Part shown: in pieces, positions 14,024 to 16,327 of the stretch
Layout: each line of letters opens with the position of its first letter
Numbering within the stretch: the stretch's first letter is position 1
NCBI GenBank assembly: GCA_030740295.1
Contig: JASLXP010000052.1
Location: 1-16,327 of the forward strand
Direction of reading: 5' to 3'
DNA length: 16,327 nucleotides
From: Planctomycetota bacterium
Lineage (GTDB): Bacteria; Planctomycetota; PUPC01; JACPCR01
Program-made: the position numbers and the translations under genes
The notes under the pieces: model-generated
Seen by the model: only the letters and a program-made list of their open reading frames with translations
Databases searched by the model: none
Told to the model about the DNA's origin: nothing

Positions 14024-15682
14024 TCAATCACCAAGAGACTGCACATATTCTCGCCAGGCTCGGTCCACGCGGGAGAAGTTGGCCTTTCCGAAAACTGTTT
14101 CAAAAGCATCCTCGGCCTTTCTTCCCTTTTTCATTTCAAGATAGAAATCCTTGATGACGCGCCTGTACTTTCCGCGGTTGGAGTGAATAAGGAAATGGAT
14201 GAAGGCCCACGATTCCATGTAGTGGATGCCCACTTTAGTGAGCCCTTCAATCCTTGAAGGGCTGCTGTCCTGGAATTCTTTCGCGGAGAGCTTTACCAGT
14301 CTGCCAATGCGGACGTTCGCGCCGTCGGCAAGGATCTTCTTGAGCATTGCTACACGCTGCTTGGGTACCTGTCCAAGCTTGAAACGGCGGCCGCCGGGCT
14401 CGCCGATCTCGAAATACTCAGCAAGTCCTTCGTTAAACCAGAAGGGGACATACGAAATAAAATAATCAAGAAACTGGTGGAATCCTTCATGGTAAATCAC
14501 ATCAATCAATCTTTGCTGATCCTTTGGATTGTATAGCACCAGTTCTTTTACAGTGGGAGAGTAGTAACCGGCCACCCACTGGCCGGAAAGGCCGGTGGTC
14601 TCTCCCATATAATTATAAAAACCTTCTTTGGTGGAAAAGATTCGAACGGTGAATTTGCGGTTGAGCTCATCTCCTTTGAATTGGAACTGGGACGAATATT
14701 CGCGATAGATTCTTTCCAACTCCATGCCTGCAAGATCGGCCAGCCGCTGCCCGTCGTCAGTCATCACTTTGTAGTGTCTCGTCACTCTGGTGTAGGTCCG
14801 CCGCCAGTCTGGTCCTTTCTGCACCTTCTCAAAAAGATTTTTGTAGAACTTCGCCTGAGAGTGTGCGGGTTGAAGTTTGAGAAAGGCTTCCAAGTCGGCA
14901 ACAGCCTTGTCCATGTCTCCGGCAAATCGGTATGTCATGGCCCTCTGATAATACGCGTATGAATACCGTTCACTCTGCCGGATACATTCACTCAGATCCT
15001 CTAACGCGCCCTTAATTCGCCTTAATCGATATCGGATGTAGCCGCGGTAATAGAGGGCAACTGGCTGTTCGCTGTTTAACTCGAGACTTTCATTCAGCAT
15101 CTCTATCGCCGTGTCATAGTGGCGCTGATCAACGGCCCTCATTGCATCCTTTGTAAGAGTGAAAGCCTTCTTCTTGTCGTCCTCCGTTGGCTCGGAATTT
15201 GGCTCTTTCTTAGATTCTGGGGTCTCTTTTCTGACGCCGCCTGTTTTCGTCTTTTTGGCCTCCAGAGATTTCGCTTCTTTTGCACTCAGCCACTTTCCAC
15301 CTGCTTTTTTGTAGCCCAGTGCTCGCCGCGCTCCCGAATGGTCCGGGCTGAGAATCAGCACCAATTCCAATTCCTCCCGCATTTCTCTGTGGAGTCTTTT
15401 GGACTTGCACCAGAGAGCAAGAGAGTAATGTCCCGCAGCATCTTCCTTCCCAAGCTTTGCAGCGCGCTCTTCGTACTCCTGAGCCGGTGTTTTGCTTTTT
15501 TCGATTCGCGCTATTTCCGACTTCTTGAAACTGAACGAGCCAAATCTGGTTTTGATGCTGATCTTGGAGTCACCTGCCTTTACCTCCCCCTCGAGCTTTC
15601 GGCCGTCCTTGAAATGGAGTATGTCGCCGAAAGCAGAACTGAGCACGGAGACATAGATGATGGTGGAAATGAATGTCCTCAT
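14024..15682 (-). CDS. Secreted TPR protein with DUF1570-type HExxH peptidase domain
   Basis: This 552-aa protein has a signal peptide (cleavage probably after AFG at 19). A small beta-rich domain follows at 20-62 (ILHFKDGRKLEGEV...), then a helical stretch, a charged Lys/Glu linker (about 133-172), two or three TPR-like repeats (about 175-275; for example ALEDLSECIRQSERYSYAYYQRA) and the peptidase domain. The latter has HEGFHQ (398-403) and, 15 residues on, WFNEGLAEYFE, the usual zinc-peptidase arrangement of DUF1570/gluzincin-like families common in Planctomycetota. It probably acts outside the cytoplasm; the substrate is unknown. The ATG has an excellent SD site (AAGGA five bases upstream). 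It converges with the broken EEP gene (24 bases apart). Confidence 0.9.
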   Translation of the reverse strand: MRTFISTIIYVSVLSSAFGDILHFKDGRKLEGEVKAGDSKISIKTRFGSFSFKKSEIARIEKSKTPAQEYEERAAKLGKEDAAGHYSLALWCKSKRLHREMREELELVLILSPDHSGARRALGYKKAGGKWLSAKEAKSLEAKKTKTGGVRKETPESKKEPNSEPTEDDKKKAFTLTKDAMRAVDQRHYDTAIEMLNESLELNSEQPVALYYRGYIRYRLRRIKGALEDLSECIRQSERYSYAYYQRAMTYRFAGDMDKAVADLEAFLKLQPAHSQAKFYKNLFEKVQKGPDWRRTYTRVTRHYKVMTDDGQRLADLAGMELERIYREYSSQFQFKGDELNRKFTVRIFSTKEGFYNYMGETTGLSGQWVAGYYSPTVKELVLYNPKDQQRLIDVIYHEGFHQFLDYFISYVPFWFNEGLAEYFEIGEPGGRRFKLGQVPKQRVAMLKKILADGANVRIGRLVKLSAKEFQDSSPSRIEGLTKVGIHYMESWAFIHFLIHSNRGKYRRVIKDFYLEMKKGRKAEDAFETVFGKANFSRVDRAWREYVQSLGD

Positions 15683-15687
15683 AGCCT

Positions 15688-15691
15688 TCCT
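15688..15691 (-). promoter_or_regulatory. Shine-Dalgarno site of the DUF1570 gene
   Basis: The minus strand reads AAAGGAAGG just upstream of the ATG at 15682, with the AGGA core five bases before it. The 95-base gap to the next gene holds only this site and a double GGGAAAT (15755-15768); no convincing -35/-10 pair is seen. Confidence 0.65.
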
Positions 15692-15777
15692 TTAGTTTGA
15701 AGAGTAATTACCCCGTAACTGGCCAGGTAAAGATGCCTTGAAGAAAAGGAATTTGGGAAATGGGAAATAGGACAGCT

Positions 15778-16327
15778 TCACAGAAGCTGCTTTAGTGCTT
15801 GTGCCAAGTGAATGAACTGTTCGCGGGAGTTGTAGATTTGTGCTGATAATCGGGTGAGCCTGTTCGGCTGTGAAGGCCAGGATATGATAGGAACCTCAAT
15901 TTTGTAGGGTTCCAGCAGTTTATCCTGGAGCCGGCTGCCATAGAGTAAACTAACCGGTTCTTCAACCTTGCTGTCCGGCAGTTTTACTGGTGCCAGGGAG
16001 CCGACCATCTCAGGTGGGCACGGTGGCGGAATTCCAAGAGTGTTGCAGATTTCTGCCTGCCCGAAGAGTGCCAGTTCGTGATTTCGATTCATCAGTTCAG
16101 GCCATCCGCCCGGCAGCAGACCTCCCATGTAATTTATGGACTCCGGAACACAGAGGAAGGCGGTGGGGTCATCGGTCCCGCGCCAGAAGAATTCGTTACA
16201 AAAGGCGGAATCCTCGGTAGCACCACTCTTATAGCCATGACTGATCGTTGGAGGATGAATTCCGCTCTGCCTGTCTTCACGAACGTATAAGAACCCAGCC
16301 CCCTTTGGTGAGCAAAGCCACTTGTGG
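15778..16327 (-). CDS. Class-V PLP aminotransferase, isopenicillin-N-epimerase-like, C-terminal part
   Basis: The frame is open to the right edge, so the N-terminal half lies outside the window; 183 residues plus stop are present. Translated from the edge it begins HKWLCSPKGAGFLYV, in which the Lys of HKW is the one that binds pyridoxal phosphate in fold-type I, class-V enzymes. ISHGYK, then FFWRGTDDPTAFLCVPESI, matches the WxGTxD pattern of isopenicillin-N epimerase and related cysteine-desulfurase-like proteins. The C-terminal small domain ends in RLSAQIYNSREQF. The name is a family label only; the true substrate is unknown. The ATG at 16128 is internal and is not the start. Confidence 0.9.
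   Translation of the reverse strand, partial: HKWLCSPKGAGFLYVREDRQSGIHPPTISHGYKSGATEDSAFCNEFFWRGTDDPTAFLCVPESINYMGGLLPGGWPELMNRNHELALFGQAEICNTLGIPPPCPPEMVGSLAPVKLPDSKVEEPVSLLYGSRLQDKLLEPYKIEVPIISWPSQPNRLTRLSAQIYNSREQFIHLAQALKQLL

Noticed and set aside
15119..15700. 193-codon plus-strand frame opposite the DUF1570 gene
   Set aside because: It is antisense to a gene with signal peptide, SD site and peptidase motif; the translation is low-complexity Leu/Phe/Cys-rich and matches nothing.

Overview
The window looks like a chromosomal segment of a Gram-negative, environmental, complex-lifestyle bacterium. The best guess is Planctomycetota or a related PVC-like or candidate phylum. This rests on gene content: a membrane Ser/Thr kinase with a C-terminal LamG-like domain, a secreted TPR/DUF1570 peptidase, long MoxR/DUF58/VWA operons, and several starts without a Shine-Dalgarno site or with TTG. 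GC looks moderate to slightly high by eye. No rRNA, tRNA, phage, transposase or CRISPR array is visible. Both ends cut through genes.

Layout. 1-3817 (+): the C-terminal part of a site-2-type (M50) membrane protease, then a 1076-aa transmembrane Ser/Thr kinase with a proline/lysine-rich stalk and two predicted beta-sandwich domains. 3875-5023 (-): a secreted N-acetylmuramoyl-L-alanine amidase, convergent with the kinase and divergent from the next operon. 5220-11816 (+): a MoxR operon in the order moxR-1, DUF58, a membrane coiled-coil protein of no recognised family, a BatA-like VWA protein, moxR-2. A complex palindromic element lies inside it at about 8711-8789. 11857-12936 (-): a compact moaD-moaE-folB operon (molybdopterin synthase small and large subunits, dihydroneopterin aldolase). 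13040-13999 (+): an endonuclease/exonuclease/phosphatase-fold gene broken by one in-frame TAA. 14024-15682 (-): a secreted TPR plus DUF1570 HExxH peptidase. 15778-16327 (-): the C-terminal part of a class-V PLP aminotransferase related to isopenicillin-N epimerase.

How they work together. In the 6.6-kb operon, MoxR AAA+ ATPases are expected to act as chaperones or remodellers on the MIDAS-containing VWA partners (the DUF58 protein in the cytosol and the BatA-like protein at the membrane). The unnamed coiled-coil membrane protein probably belongs to the same assembly. The most interesting signal is that the two MoxR paralogues carry complementary changes. MoxR-1 deviates in the Walker A and sensor-1 motifs but keeps the LDRF arginine. 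MoxR-2 has textbook Walker A and sensor-1 motifs but has lysine in place of that arginine. This is what one would expect of a mixed ring with shared ATP sites. Two further oddities are a MoaD whose C terminus is GGRG rather than GG, where the extra codons form the spacer of the moaE ribosome binding site, and a nonsense codon just before the catalytic SDH motif of the nuclease-like gene.
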